NCBI GenBank assembly: GCA_018645405.1
Contig: JABGOQ010000065.1
Span: 39,995 to 103,994, forward strand
DNA: 64,000 bases
Direction: 5' to 3'
DNA from: Anaerolineae bacterium
Lineage (GTDB): Bacteria; Chloroflexota; Anaerolineae; Anaerolineales; Villigracilaceae
The notes under the pieces: generated by a model
What the model saw: the letters and a program-made list of their open reading frames with translations, nothing else
Databases searched by the model: none
What the model was told of the DNA's origin: nothing
Program-made: the position numbers and the translations under genes
Shown here: piece by piece, positions 53,187 to 61,805 of the stretch
Position numbering within the stretch: the first letter of the stretch is position 1
Layout of the letters: every line of letters begins with the position of its first letter

Positions 53187-53219
53187 AAAGCATATTATTG
53201 AAAACAGAAAGGGCGCGAA

Positions 53220-53453
53220 ATGAAAGAATTAATTGAATATATTGCCCGCTCATTAGTAGACCACCCAGAAGAAGTTGAAGTCCGTGAGTACGGTTCTGGT
53301 CGTCATATTGATCTTGAACTAAGCGTGGCAAAAGACGATATGGGGCGCGTCATCGGCAAACGCGGCAGAGTTGCGAATGCCATGCGAGCCTTATCGCGAG
53401 TTGCCGCAGAGCGAGAAGGAAAGAAAGTCTCGCTAGATATAACCGAACCCTAA
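53220..53453 (+). CDS. khpA: KH-domain RNA-binding protein KhpA
   Basis: A 77-residue single KH domain. MGRVIGKRGRVANAMRALSR (about 41-60) contains the GxxG RNA-binding loop (GKRG). KhpA-type proteins bind RNA and sit between rpsP and rimM in many bacteria, as here. The stop overlaps the rimM ATG (TAATG), so translation is coupled. gaaaggg lies upstream. Confidence 0.95.
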   Translation: MKELIEYIARSLVDHPEEVEVREYGSGRHIDLELSVAKDDMGRVIGKRGRVANAMRALSRVAAEREGKKVSLDITEP

Positions 53454-54013
53454 TGACTGCGGCTCAACGAAAAAAGAACACCAATACAGGCTCTCCATCC
53501 AAAGGTGAGCCTGTATATTTAGCAATTGGTTTATTGCGTCGCCCGCATGGTGTCCGGGGCGAAATTATGCTCGAAATCAAAACCGATTTCCCGGAACGGA
53601 TCAAACCCGGCGAAATCTTTTTTGTCGGTAAAGAGTATCAACCGCTCAAGGTCGCTACAAAACGCAAGCATAATAAAGGCTTGTTACTCTCATTTGAAGG
53701 CATCAATGACCGTGATGCAATCGGTCATCTCCGCAACCACTCCGTCTACGTTGACCTCAATGATTGGCCTCCCCTGCCAGAAGGCAGCTATTACGACTTT
53801 GAACTAATTGGGCTGGAAGTCATTGAAAAAGATACAAAAGAAGTTTTGGGCGAACTTAAGCAGATTATCAAAACCGGTGCGAACGATGTCTATCTAGTGG
53901 AATCCGAATCTGGACGCGAAATTCTGCTCCCCGCCATCCCCAACGTCATCCTCGACGTGGAACTTGCTGACCGCCAAATGAAGGTCTACCTGCTCCCTGG
54001 CCTGGTGGACTAA
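53453..54013 (+). CDS. rimM: Ribosome maturation factor RimM
   Basis: A 186-residue protein needed for 30S head assembly and binding S19. LAIGLLRRPHGVRGEIMLEI (about 24-43) begins the RimM beta-barrel; SYYDFELIGLEV (about 115-126) begins the PRC-barrel, and LLPAIPNVILDVEL ends it. About 22 extra basic residues precede the core. It overlaps khpA. trmD and rplS, the usual next genes, are absent and dprA follows. Confidence 0.94.
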   Translation: MTAAQRKKNTNTGSPSKGEPVYLAIGLLRRPHGVRGEIMLEIKTDFPERIKPGEIFFVGKEYQPLKVATKRKHNKGLLLSFEGINDRDAIGHLRNHSVYVDLNDWPPLPEGSYYDFELIGLEVIEKDTKEVLGELKQIIKTGANDVYLVESESGREILLPAIPNVILDVELADRQMKVYLLPGLVD

Positions 54014-54120
54014 TCAACCCAAAAGGTTTCAATCGCGCCATCATTAAATCAGAATCTATGCTTCTAAAGTCATCTCATAAAAAAAATGCGCTCTAATAAA
54101 ACCTTTCGGGCCTCTGCGTA

Positions 54121-55227
54121 ATGAACGAAAAGCGTTACTGGATTGGCATCAACCTCGTCAAAGGCATCGGTGCTGTTCGTCTAAAAGCACTGCTCGAATT
54201 CTTTGGTGACGCCAAATCAGCGTGGGATGCAACCCCCGCCGAATTACGAGAAGCTGGTCTCAGCAAAAAAATCATTGAACGCTTCATGGACGTCCGCAAC
54301 AAAGTAGACTTGGGCGCTCTCTGGGACAACATCGCTAAAAAAAACATCCGCGTAATGACCTGGAACGACGCAGATTATCCTGCTCGTCTCCGAGAAATCG
54401 CCCAACCACCACCAATCCTCTATCTGCGTGGAAACTTCATCAAAGAAGATGCCTGGGCTGTGGCTATCGTTGGCACACGGCGGGTTACCTCTTACGGCAG
54501 GCAAGTCACCGAAGAAGTTGCCTCCTTCCTCGCTCAAAACGGCGTCACCATCGTCAGTGGTTTGGCTCGCGGTGTAGATGGGATTGCCCATCAAGCCGCT
54601 CTCAAAGAAGGTGGACGAACATTAGCTATTCTTGGCTCAGGCTTAAACAGAATTTACCCGCCAGAACATCGCACCCTCGCAGAGCAAATAGAAAAAGCGG
54701 GGGCAATTATTAGCGATTACGCGCCAGATACACCACCTGAAGGCTCAAATTTCCCACCGCGTAACCGCATCATCTCTGGGCTTTCGATGGCAACCATCAT
54801 CATTGAAGCCGCTCAGACCAGTGGTGCGCTCATCACAGCAAATTTTGCCCTCGAACAAGGCCGTGAGATTTTCGCCCTCCCCGGCAATATCTTCGCCCCA
54901 CAAAGCAAGGGGCCCAATAAACTCATCCAAAGGGGCGCGCATCCACTTTTGCAACCGCGTGATATTCTCGAAGTCCTTGATCTAACACGTATCACCGAGC
55001 ATCGCAGCGCACAACGGACCTTACCCACAGATGCAACCGAAATACAACTGCTTAGCTCACTCTCACACGACCCTACCCACTTGGATGAAATCCGAACCAA
55101 AACAGGCTTAGCAGTGGAAAAAGTCTCATCCACCCTCGTTATGATGGAACTCAAAGGTATGGTGCGCCATGTCGGCGGGATGAATTATGTGAGTGTCAGC
55201 GAAACACAAGCAGAATATGATGCGTAA
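54121..55227 (+). CDS. dprA: DNA-processing protein DprA
   Basis: A 368-residue DprA that loads RecA onto incoming single-stranded DNA. The N-terminal helix-hairpin-helix (KGIGAVRLKALLEFFGDA) covers about 14-60. The Rossmann core has VGTRRVTSYGR (near 120), VSGLARGVDGIAHQAAL (near 143), FPPRNRIISGLS and GPNKLIQRGAHPL. A winged-helix tail spans about 300-360 (DEIRTKTGLAVEKVSSTLV). It is present even in non-competent bacteria. It lies between the rimM and manC genes without overlap. Confidence 0.95.
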   Translation: MNEKRYWIGINLVKGIGAVRLKALLEFFGDAKSAWDATPAELREAGLSKKIIERFMDVRNKVDLGALWDNIAKKNIRVMTWNDADYPARLREIAQPPPILYLRGNFIKEDAWAVAIVGTRRVTSYGRQVTEEVASFLAQNGVTIVSGLARGVDGIAHQAALKEGGRTLAILGSGLNRIYPPEHRTLAEQIEKAGAIISDYAPDTPPEGSNFPPRNRIISGLSMATIIIEAAQTSGALITANFALEQGREIFALPGNIFAPQSKGPNKLIQRGAHPLLQPRDILEVLDLTRITEHRSAQRTLPTDATEIQLLSSLSHDPTHLDEIRTKTGLAVEKVSSTLVMMELKGMVRHVGGMNYVSVSETQAEYDA

Positions 55228-55280
55228 ACATTACGTTTTACGCATTACGCATTACGAAGAACATACCACCTACTAACTTT

Positions 55281-56381
55281 ATGACTAATAATCCTCACAC
55301 CTACGCAGTCATCATGGCTGGCGGCGGCGGAACAAGGCTCTGGCCCCTCTCTCGCCGTAAAACACCTAAGCAAGCTCTAAAGCTACTTGGCGAAAAAACG
55401 CTTTTTCAAACGACAGTAGAACGCCTTGAAGGATTTTTTCCTATAGAAAGAATTCTTGTTGTCACGGTTGCAGAACAAGCCGATTTATTAAAAAAACAAG
55501 TCCCTGAGTTGCCTGAAGAGAACTTTCTCATCGAGCCTGCTCCACGTGGCACAGCTTCAGTTGTTGGCTTTGCAGCTACTATCTTGCACCATCGCGACCC
55601 TGAAGCAGTTATGGCACTCTTCCCCGCTGACCACTTCATCCGCAACCGAGACCTTTTCTATCATCTCTTGGGCACAGCAGTCGATGTAGCACAAAAAGAT
55701 TATCTCGTCACACTCGGCATTACGCCCACCTTCCCCGCAACGGGATATGGATATATCCAGCGCGGCAAAAAACTAGAAGACAATTTCGCCTATCCCGTTT
55801 ATAATGTGGCGCGTTTCAAAGAAAAACCGGGCAAAGAAGAAGCCTACGAGATGAGCGTTAGAGGTGGATACTCCTGGAACTCCGGGATGTTCATTTGGCG
55901 GACGCAAACCATCTTATCCGAGATCGACCAACAAATGCCCGAGCTAAAATCCGTTTTGGATGAAATATCCGATTCGCTCGCAAGTCCCGAACTTGCTTCC
56001 ATTATCCAAAAAGTGTGGCTGCCCCTGAAAAGCGAAACCATAGATTACGGCATTATGGAAAAAGCAGAGAAAGTTGCCGTCCTCCCCGCCAGCGGACTAG
56101 ACTGGAGCGATGTCGGCTCTTGGGATTCTCTCTTCGATGTTGTTCTGCCAAACGATTCTCATGGCAATATCGTAGTCAGTGGAGAACATATTGCTGAAAA
56201 CACAGAAAACACCTTAATCTATGGTAATGGTGAAAAACGCTTAATTGTCACGATTGGCGTAGAAGATTTAGTGATTGTAGATAGTGGTGATATTTTATTA
56301 GTTGCACAGCGCGACCAAGCGCAAGATGTGCGTAAAGTCGTTGAGAAATTAAAAGAAGAAAATAATCAAAAATACCTGTAG
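55281..56381 (+). CDS. manC: Mannose-1-phosphate guanylyltransferase
   Basis: A 366-residue GDP-mannose synthase. AVIMAGGGGTRLWPLSRRKTPK (about 9-30) is the nucleotide-binding signature; FPADHFI (near 114) holds the metal-binding Asp; GYSWNSGMFIW (near 196) and DWSDVGSWDSL (near 275) are conserved. It lacks the fused isomerase (cupin) domain. GDP-mannose feeds glycans and glycolipids. Its stop lies 9 bp before the TTG start of topA, so the two are likely cotranscribed. Confidence 0.95.
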   Translation: MTNNPHTYAVIMAGGGGTRLWPLSRRKTPKQALKLLGEKTLFQTTVERLEGFFPIERILVVTVAEQADLLKKQVPELPEENFLIEPAPRGTASVVGFAATILHHRDPEAVMALFPADHFIRNRDLFYHLLGTAVDVAQKDYLVTLGITPTFPATGYGYIQRGKKLEDNFAYPVYNVARFKEKPGKEEAYEMSVRGGYSWNSGMFIWRTQTILSEIDQQMPELKSVLDEISDSLASPELASIIQKVWLPLKSETIDYGIMEKAEKVAVLPASGLDWSDVGSWDSLFDVVLPNDSHGNIVVSGEHIAENTENTLIYGNGEKRLIVTIGVEDLVIVDSGDILLVAQRDQAQDVRKVVEKLKEENNQKYL

Positions 56382-56390
56382 GAGGAAATT

Positions 56391-58697
56391 TTGAAAGCCT
56401 ACTGCATGAAATGCAAAGAAAAACGAGAAGTATCTAACCCTGAAGCCATTTTTAATAAAAATGCGACTCCTGCCACGCGCGGCACCTGCCCCGAATGCGG
56501 AACGGGCATGTATCGCATGGGACGCACAGATGCGCATGAAGGCATGACCCCGCCCCCAAAAGTTAAACGCGAAAAGAAGAAAGTTAAACGCAAAGGGAAA
56601 TTGGTTATTGTCGAATCCCCTGCTAAAGCACGCACAGTTGGGCGTTTCTTGGGGCGCGGCTATACAGTGAAAGCCTCGGTTGGTCATATCCGTGATTTGC
56701 TCCGCTCACAACTTTCTGTAGATGTAGAGAATAATTTCGAGCCAAAGTATCGCGTGCCTAACGATAAACGCCCAATTATGAAAGAGTTGAAAAAACTCGC
56801 CTCTACCGCCAAAGAAGTTTATCTCGCCACCGATCTTGATCGCGAAGGGGAGGCAATTGCCTGGCATTTAATGGAAGCAGCAGAAATTGCCCCAGAAACT
56901 GCAAAACGCGTTGTTTTTCACGAAATCACGAAATCGGCAATAGATCATTCTTTTGCTGAGCCACGCGAAATTAATATGGATTTGGTCAATGCTCAGCAGG
57001 GACGGCGCATTTTAGACAGACTTGTTGGATATAGCATCAGCCCCATTCTATGGGAGAAAGTACGCGGTCGCCTTTCAGCAGGACGCGTACAATCAGTTGC
57101 CTTGCGCATGATTGTTGAACGCGAACGCGAGATTGATGATTTTATCCCCGTTGAGTATTGGAGCATTGGCGCAGAGTTAAAGCCAGATGGGGGCAAGAAA
57201 ACTTTTGTCGCTAAATTAGCAAAAATTGATCAGAAAAAGCCCGAACTTTCTAGCGAAGAAATTGTAAAACCCATTCTTGCAGATATGGAGAAGGCGACCT
57301 ATAAAATTAGCAAGATCAAGCGCGGCACTCGCAATCGTAAACCGCCTACGCCTTTTATCACCTCTACTCTCCAGCAAGATGCGTCTCGCCGTTTGGGATT
57401 TACCGCAAAACGCACTATGGCAGTCGCACAACAACTTTACGAAGGAATCGATGGCGAAGGGTTAATTACCTATATGCGTACAGATTCTACAAATCTCGCC
57501 GAATCTGCTGTTGCCGAGGCGCGCACGTTTATCGGTAAGGAGTTTGGAGAAGAATACCTACCCACAACGGCACCCAAGCATAAAACACGTGCGAAAGGTG
57601 CTCAAGAGGCGCACGAGGCTATTCGTCCCACATCCGCTAATAGAACGCCATCCAGTTTGAGATCCCATTTAAATGCTAGTCAGATGAAATTATATAATTT
57701 GATTTGGCAACGCTTTCTTGCTTCACAGATGAAAGCGGCTGTTTATGATACGCTCAGAGTTGAAATTCTCGCTCAAACATCCGCACACAAATATCTTTTG
57801 AGAGCATCTGGATCATCCATTAAATTTGCCGGATTTTTAGCCATCTATGGTGATAAGAGAAATTTGAACAAGGAAGAAGGCGAAAACGGAGATAAAAACA
57901 CCGATATTCCGACTGGTTTGGAAGAGGGACAACTCCAAGAATTGGTAAAATTGCTCCCTAAACAGCATTTCACCCAGCCGCCACCCCGATATAGCGAAGC
58001 TTCTTTAGTACAAGAATTAGAAGAAAATGGTATTGGGCGGCCATCAACTTATGCGGCAACGATCTCAACCGTACAGGCGCGAGGATACGCGGTACGCGTG
58101 GACAAACGCCTGGAGCCAACTGAAACAGGCATAATAGTGAATGATCTGCTTGTAGAGTATTTCCCCGATGTTGTGGACTATGGCTTCACCGCCCGCATGG
58201 AAGCGCGCTTGGACAAGGTCGCAGAAGGCGAGGAAAAATGGGTAAAGGTGATTAGCGATTTTTACGCTCCCTTTGAGAAGCGTTTATCTTATGCCCAAGA
58301 AAAAATGCCTATCAAAAAGCGCGAGCCAGAGAAAATTGGACGTGCCTGTCCCAAATGCGGACATGATTTAGTTTACCGCTTTGGACGTTATGGCAAATTT
58401 ATCTCTTGCAGCGATTTTCCCACGTGCCGTCATACCGAGCCATGGCTGGATAAAATTGGCATTGCTTGCCCCGATGATGGTGGCGATTTAATTAAGCGAA
58501 AGACACGCAAAAATCGCGTTTTTTATGGTTGTGCCAATTACCCAGAATGTGAATTCACTTCTTGGAAAAGACCAATTCCTGAGCCTTGCCCGAATTGTAA
58601 AGGATTATTGGTTGTAAAAAACAAGCGTCAAGCTCAGTGCATAAAATGCGAAGAGATATTTGCATTGGATGATATTCAGGTAGAAAAAGAAGAATAA
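56391..58697 (+). CDS. topA: DNA topoisomerase I with an N-terminal DUF5679-type zinc ribbon
   Basis: A 768-residue type IA topoisomerase. Residues 1-45 are a CxxC...CxxC ribbon (Cys5, 8, 33, 36) like the small DUF5679 proteins. After a Lys-rich linker come the TOPRIM domain (KLVIVESPAKARTVGRFLG near 67, DLDREGEAIAWHL), the catalytic Tyr361 in GLITYMRTDSTNL, and three C-terminal zinc fingers (CPKCGHDLVYRF, CPDDGGDLIKRK and CPNCKGLLVVKN). The start is TTG with ggagg at ideal distance. It relaxes negative supercoils. Confidence 0.94.
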   Translation: MKAYCMKCKEKREVSNPEAIFNKNATPATRGTCPECGTGMYRMGRTDAHEGMTPPPKVKREKKKVKRKGKLVIVESPAKARTVGRFLGRGYTVKASVGHIRDLLRSQLSVDVENNFEPKYRVPNDKRPIMKELKKLASTAKEVYLATDLDREGEAIAWHLMEAAEIAPETAKRVVFHEITKSAIDHSFAEPREINMDLVNAQQGRRILDRLVGYSISPILWEKVRGRLSAGRVQSVALRMIVEREREIDDFIPVEYWSIGAELKPDGGKKTFVAKLAKIDQKKPELSSEEIVKPILADMEKATYKISKIKRGTRNRKPPTPFITSTLQQDASRRLGFTAKRTMAVAQQLYEGIDGEGLITYMRTDSTNLAESAVAEARTFIGKEFGEEYLPTTAPKHKTRAKGAQEAHEAIRPTSANRTPSSLRSHLNASQMKLYNLIWQRFLASQMKAAVYDTLRVEILAQTSAHKYLLRASGSSIKFAGFLAIYGDKRNLNKEEGENGDKNTDIPTGLEEGQLQELVKLLPKQHFTQPPPRYSEASLVQELEENGIGRPSTYAATISTVQARGYAVRVDKRLEPTETGIIVNDLLVEYFPDVVDYGFTARMEARLDKVAEGEEKWVKVISDFYAPFEKRLSYAQEKMPIKKREPEKIGRACPKCGHDLVYRFGRYGKFISCSDFPTCRHTEPWLDKIGIACPDDGGDLIKRKTRKNRVFYGCANYPECEFTSWKRPIPEPCPNCKGLLVVKNKRQAQCIKCEEIFALDDIQVEKEE

Positions 58698-58722
58698 TAA
58701 GATTTCTTTATCTACTAAAATA

Positions 58723-58758
58723 AAAGTTCCTAAATCCGTTAGCGTATTTAGGAGCTTT
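58723..58758 (+). terminator. Terminator after topA
   Basis: aaagttcctaaat pairs with atttaggagcttt (one G-T pair); the T-rich tail is short and interrupted. tataat (58763-58768) for the next gene follows at once. Confidence 0.65.
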
Positions 58759-58808
58759 CTTGTATAATACACTTGTTGTTGTTTATTTGTTCTTGAGAGG
58801 AAATCAAT

Positions 58809-59822
58809 ATGGACCTTGTAAATTCACTCCTTGAAAAATTAAAAAATCCAGTTGCCGCCGCAATAGTGGCTCTCGCACTTGGTTTTATTTTTGGCTTGGT
58901 GTGGGGCTGGGGTATCCAACCCGTGGAATGGGTAGATGCTGCTCCCGAATTGCTTAACGAAAATTATCAACGTGATTATCTTCGTATGACAATTGACTCT
59001 TTCTTGACCAATGGTGACACTGCCTTGGCTACACAACGCTGGCAGAGTTTAGGGGCTTCGGCACCACAGCTTCTTCAAGATATTGGCAATGAACCAGGCG
59101 TACAAAATAAAACAGCAATTGATGCTTTTGGTTTATTGGTCGGTACAGCTGCACCTGGTGCCCTTGAGCAACCAGAAGCCACCCCTTCTGACAACACCAC
59201 CTCATCATCAACCCAATATTTTTTGATCGGTCTTGGAATTCTGGCTGTCTTTGCCGTTGGTTTTTTTGCTTTCCGTTTGTTGCGCCCATCCATCTCCAAA
59301 GGTGGAGAAACAACCCCCGCCCAACAAGCCGCTCATCTTAGCCAAAGTGCCGAACAAACTGATTATTCAGAAATGGGCTTGGCAACACCAATCACACAGT
59401 CTATGACAAGCTATGTTGTCGGAGATGACCTATACGACGAATCCTTTAGTATAGAATCCCAAGCTGGAGAATTCATGGGTGAGTATGGTGTCGGGATTTC
59501 TGACACAATTGGAGTCGGCGACCCCAAAAAGGTAACCGCGCTTGAAATCTGGCTCTTTGACAAGAATGATATTAAAACAGCCACAAAGGTCTTGATGTCA
59601 GACCATGCTTTTAACGATCCTGATATTCGTCAGCGTTTAGAAGCCAAAGGTGAGTTGGTTGTTATCGGCTCTCAAAAACAAATTATGCTCGAAACAGAAA
59701 CGCTACAATTACTTGTAACTGTTGCCGATCTTGAATATGGCTCTGGCCCTTTGCCCCCAAGCAGTTATTTCGACCGCGCAACATTAGAACTGGCGATTTG
59801 GCCCAGAAGTGATAAGGGATAA
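58809..59822 (+). CDS. Two-helix membrane protein of unknown function
   Basis: A 337-residue protein. A membrane helix at about 13-32 (AAIVALALGFIFGLVWGW) is followed by an outside-facing region with NENYQRDYLRMTIDSFLT, a Pro/Ser/Thr linker, a second helix at about 138-158 and a cytoplasmic C-terminal domain (about 210-335). That domain has GDPKKVTALEIWLFDKNDI, KVLMSDHAFNDPDIRQRL and LELAIW, with regular beta strands. I believe similar proteins occur in other Anaerolineae, but no function is known. tataat is upstream and gagagg precedes ATG. Confidence 0.7.
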   Translation: MDLVNSLLEKLKNPVAAAIVALALGFIFGLVWGWGIQPVEWVDAAPELLNENYQRDYLRMTIDSFLTNGDTALATQRWQSLGASAPQLLQDIGNEPGVQNKTAIDAFGLLVGTAAPGALEQPEATPSDNTTSSSTQYFLIGLGILAVFAVGFFAFRLLRPSISKGGETTPAQQAAHLSQSAEQTDYSEMGLATPITQSMTSYVVGDDLYDESFSIESQAGEFMGEYGVGISDTIGVGDPKKVTALEIWLFDKNDIKTATKVLMSDHAFNDPDIRQRLEAKGELVVIGSQKQIMLETETLQLLVTVADLEYGSGPLPPSSYFDRATLELAIWPRSDKG

Positions 59823-59853
59823 AAAAAATCTCGGCTCTATTTTTTTGGATTAA

Positions 59854-59890
59854 ACGAATCGCCCCTACTTTTGGCTTGCTCCCGTTAACT
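59854..59890. repeat. Diverged NGSKPK-type intergenic repeat
   Basis: ttggcttgctcccgtt matches the core of the repeats at 34785 and 51040 with one or two differences. The end gttaac recurs at the hairpin near 61660. Confidence 0.5.
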
Positions 59891-59928
59891 AAAAGAAAGC
59901 CCAAGAAAGACAATATTCCATTAAATTC

Positions 59929-59966
59929 AAAGCCCTTCTTCGCTATCCGCGAAGAAGGGCTTTCTC
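59929..59966. terminator. Bidirectional terminator before greA
   Basis: A 15-bp perfect stem (59929-59943 with 59949-59963) around tatcc. It ends the membrane-protein gene region (+) and greA (-). Confidence 0.85.
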
Positions 59967-59978
59967 AACAGATACTAT

Positions 59979-60452
59979 TTACTCAATCTTCAATATCTTC
60001 AACTTAAGTGTTCCACCAGGTGCGTCAGCCTCAACCACATCCCCAACACGATGATTGAGCAATGCGCTCCCAATTGGAGATGCGTTAGAAATTTTCCCAT
60101 TGCGAGGGTCTGCTTCCTTTGCTCCAACCAAATAATAAGTTTCTGCGGGGTAATCTTCTTCCTGAATAGTCACGGATGCGCCAACAGAAACAACATTCTT
60201 TGGCTTTCCATCATCTTCAATGATAACCGCGTTAGAAAGAATATATTTTAATTCCTGAATTTGACCTTCAAGAAAAGCCTGATCTTCTTTGGCTTTATGG
60301 TAATCTGCATTTTCTGAAAGGTCACCCATCTGAATAGCAGAACGGAGACGCTCGGCAAGTTCCACGCGTTGTGGCCCTACAAGGTCTTTCAACTCAGCTT
60401 TTAATTTTTTTTGCCCTTCCGGGGTTAAATAAGTTTCTTCTTGCGTTGACAT
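59979..60452 (-). CDS. greA: Transcript cleavage factor GreA
   Basis: A 157-residue GreA. Residues 1-75 form the coiled coil with the acidic tip (LSENADYHKAKEDQ), which inserts into RNA polymerase to rescue backtracked complexes. ILSNAVIIEDDGKP and ISNASPIGSALLNHRVGDVVEADAPGG mark the C-terminal FKBP-like domain. aaggaaa lies before ATG. It follows dgt on the same strand by about 23 bp and is probably in its operon. Confidence 0.96.
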   Translation of the reverse strand: MSTQEETYLTPEGQKKLKAELKDLVGPQRVELAERLRSAIQMGDLSENADYHKAKEDQAFLEGQIQELKYILSNAVIIEDDGKPKNVVSVGASVTIQEEDYPAETYYLVGAKEADPRNGKISNASPIGSALLNHRVGDVVEADAPGGTLKLKILKIE

Positions 60453-60475
60453 AAATTTTCCTTATTGATAATTAC

Positions 60476-61627
60476 TTAGGGTTTAACAAAAGGGTCGAAA
60501 AGTTTGCGATGTTCATCTACAGCATAGCGATCTGTCATCCCTGCAATATAGTCACAAGCAATGCGCTCAAGACTACGCTTCTCAACTAAAGTTTGGATGT
60601 GGACAGGCAAAATGGCAGGTTCTTCCAAGTAAGCTTGAAAAAGATCACTAATAATTCGCTCAGCCTTAACTGCCATCCGTACTACGCGTGGGTGACGATA
60701 TAGCTTTGTATAGAGAAAATCTTTCAATTCACGGTTACGGCGTGTCATATCTTCACTGTGCCCAAGAAGATTATAAGATAGTTTCTGAATATCAAGGGAA
60801 GAGGCGACTCCGCTCTCTTTCAAACGCGCATCTGTTGCACTGACCAGATCGCTAACTTCTATCCCGACCAAACGACGAATCATGCGGTGACGAGAAATAT
60901 CGTCTAAAACAGGGCCACTCCAATTAAATGTTTCTGAAAGAATCTCCCATAGCTCAATTCCCTCAAGCTGGGTGGGCGTGATCATGCCCGAGCGGAGGCC
61001 ATCGTCAAGATCATGGGCAGTATAAGCCAGCTCATCTGCCACATTGGCAATCTGCGTTTCCAGGTTGCCTCGCAAGTCTGGGTCATAGGCGGTCGCATCC
61101 GAAATATCATATTCTGATTCGTGCTTGACCATTCCTTCGCGAACTTCCCAGGTTAGATTTAATCCTAGAAATTCAGGGTAACGTTCTTCGAGTTTAGTCA
61201 CAATACGCACAGATTGTTTGTTATGGTCAAATCCATTATGATCTTTCATCAAACGATTGAGCACAACTTCACCTGAATGTCCAAAGGCAGGATGCCCCAA
61301 ATCATGCGCAAGGCAAATCGATTCTGTTAGATCTTCATTGCCACCAAGGGCTCGTGCAATGGTGCGACCAATTTGGGCAACTTCGAGCGTATGCGTCAGG
61401 CGAGTACGAAAATAATCACCTTCATAGTTGATAAAGACTTGCGTTTTATATTCAAGGCGGCGGAAAGCGGTCGTATGCAAAATGCGATCTCTATCCCGTT
61501 GAAAAGCCGTTCTATAGGCTGGCTCGCCACCCGGATGCACGCGTCCTTTTGAGTTTTTACTGTGCATTCCATAAGGTGCAAGACTCTGTTCTTCAATTTC
61601 TTCCAATTTCTGACGGTCGTAAAACAT
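60476..61627 (-). CDS. dgt: Deoxyguanosine triphosphate triphosphohydrolase-like protein
   Basis: A 383-residue HD-domain dNTPase. QRDRDRILHTTAFRRLEYKTQV (about 43-64), RLTHTLEVAQIGR and LAHDLGHPAFGHSGE (about 107-121) give the HD metal site; HDLDDGLRSG (near 207) is the later conserved segment. It cleaves dNTPs to nucleoside and tripolyphosphate. The greA gene follows. An inverted repeat (cgggagc/gctcccg, 61665-61683) lies upstream of the start. Confidence 0.94.
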   Translation of the reverse strand: MFYDRQKLEEIEEQSLAPYGMHSKNSKGRVHPGGEPAYRTAFQRDRDRILHTTAFRRLEYKTQVFINYEGDYFRTRLTHTLEVAQIGRTIARALGGNEDLTESICLAHDLGHPAFGHSGEVVLNRLMKDHNGFDHNKQSVRIVTKLEERYPEFLGLNLTWEVREGMVKHESEYDISDATAYDPDLRGNLETQIANVADELAYTAHDLDDGLRSGMITPTQLEGIELWEILSETFNWSGPVLDDISRHRMIRRLVGIEVSDLVSATDARLKESGVASSLDIQKLSYNLLGHSEDMTRRNRELKDFLYTKLYRHPRVVRMAVKAERIISDLFQAYLEEPAILPVHIQTLVEKRSLERIACDYIAGMTDRYAVDEHRKLFDPFVKP

Positions 61628-61662
61628 CTTTTTTCTCTTTTCTTCTCTAATTATAGACAGTT

Positions 61663-61685
61663 AACGGGAGCACAAGGCTCCCGCA
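61663..61685. repeat. Small intergenic hairpin upstream of dgt
   Basis: cgggagc (61665-61671) pairs with gctcccg (61677-61683). The flank ttaacgggag also ends the repeat at 59881 on the other strand. Confidence 0.5.
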
Positions 61686-61805
61686 CCAATTACAATATAC
61701 CAATTCTACCTTATGCGCTTATTTCGTCAAGCGAAACTGAGATAGGCGCACAGGGTTTAACCCCATATACTTATTTCATTAACCCATCATTCAAAAGGAA
61801 TTTTT

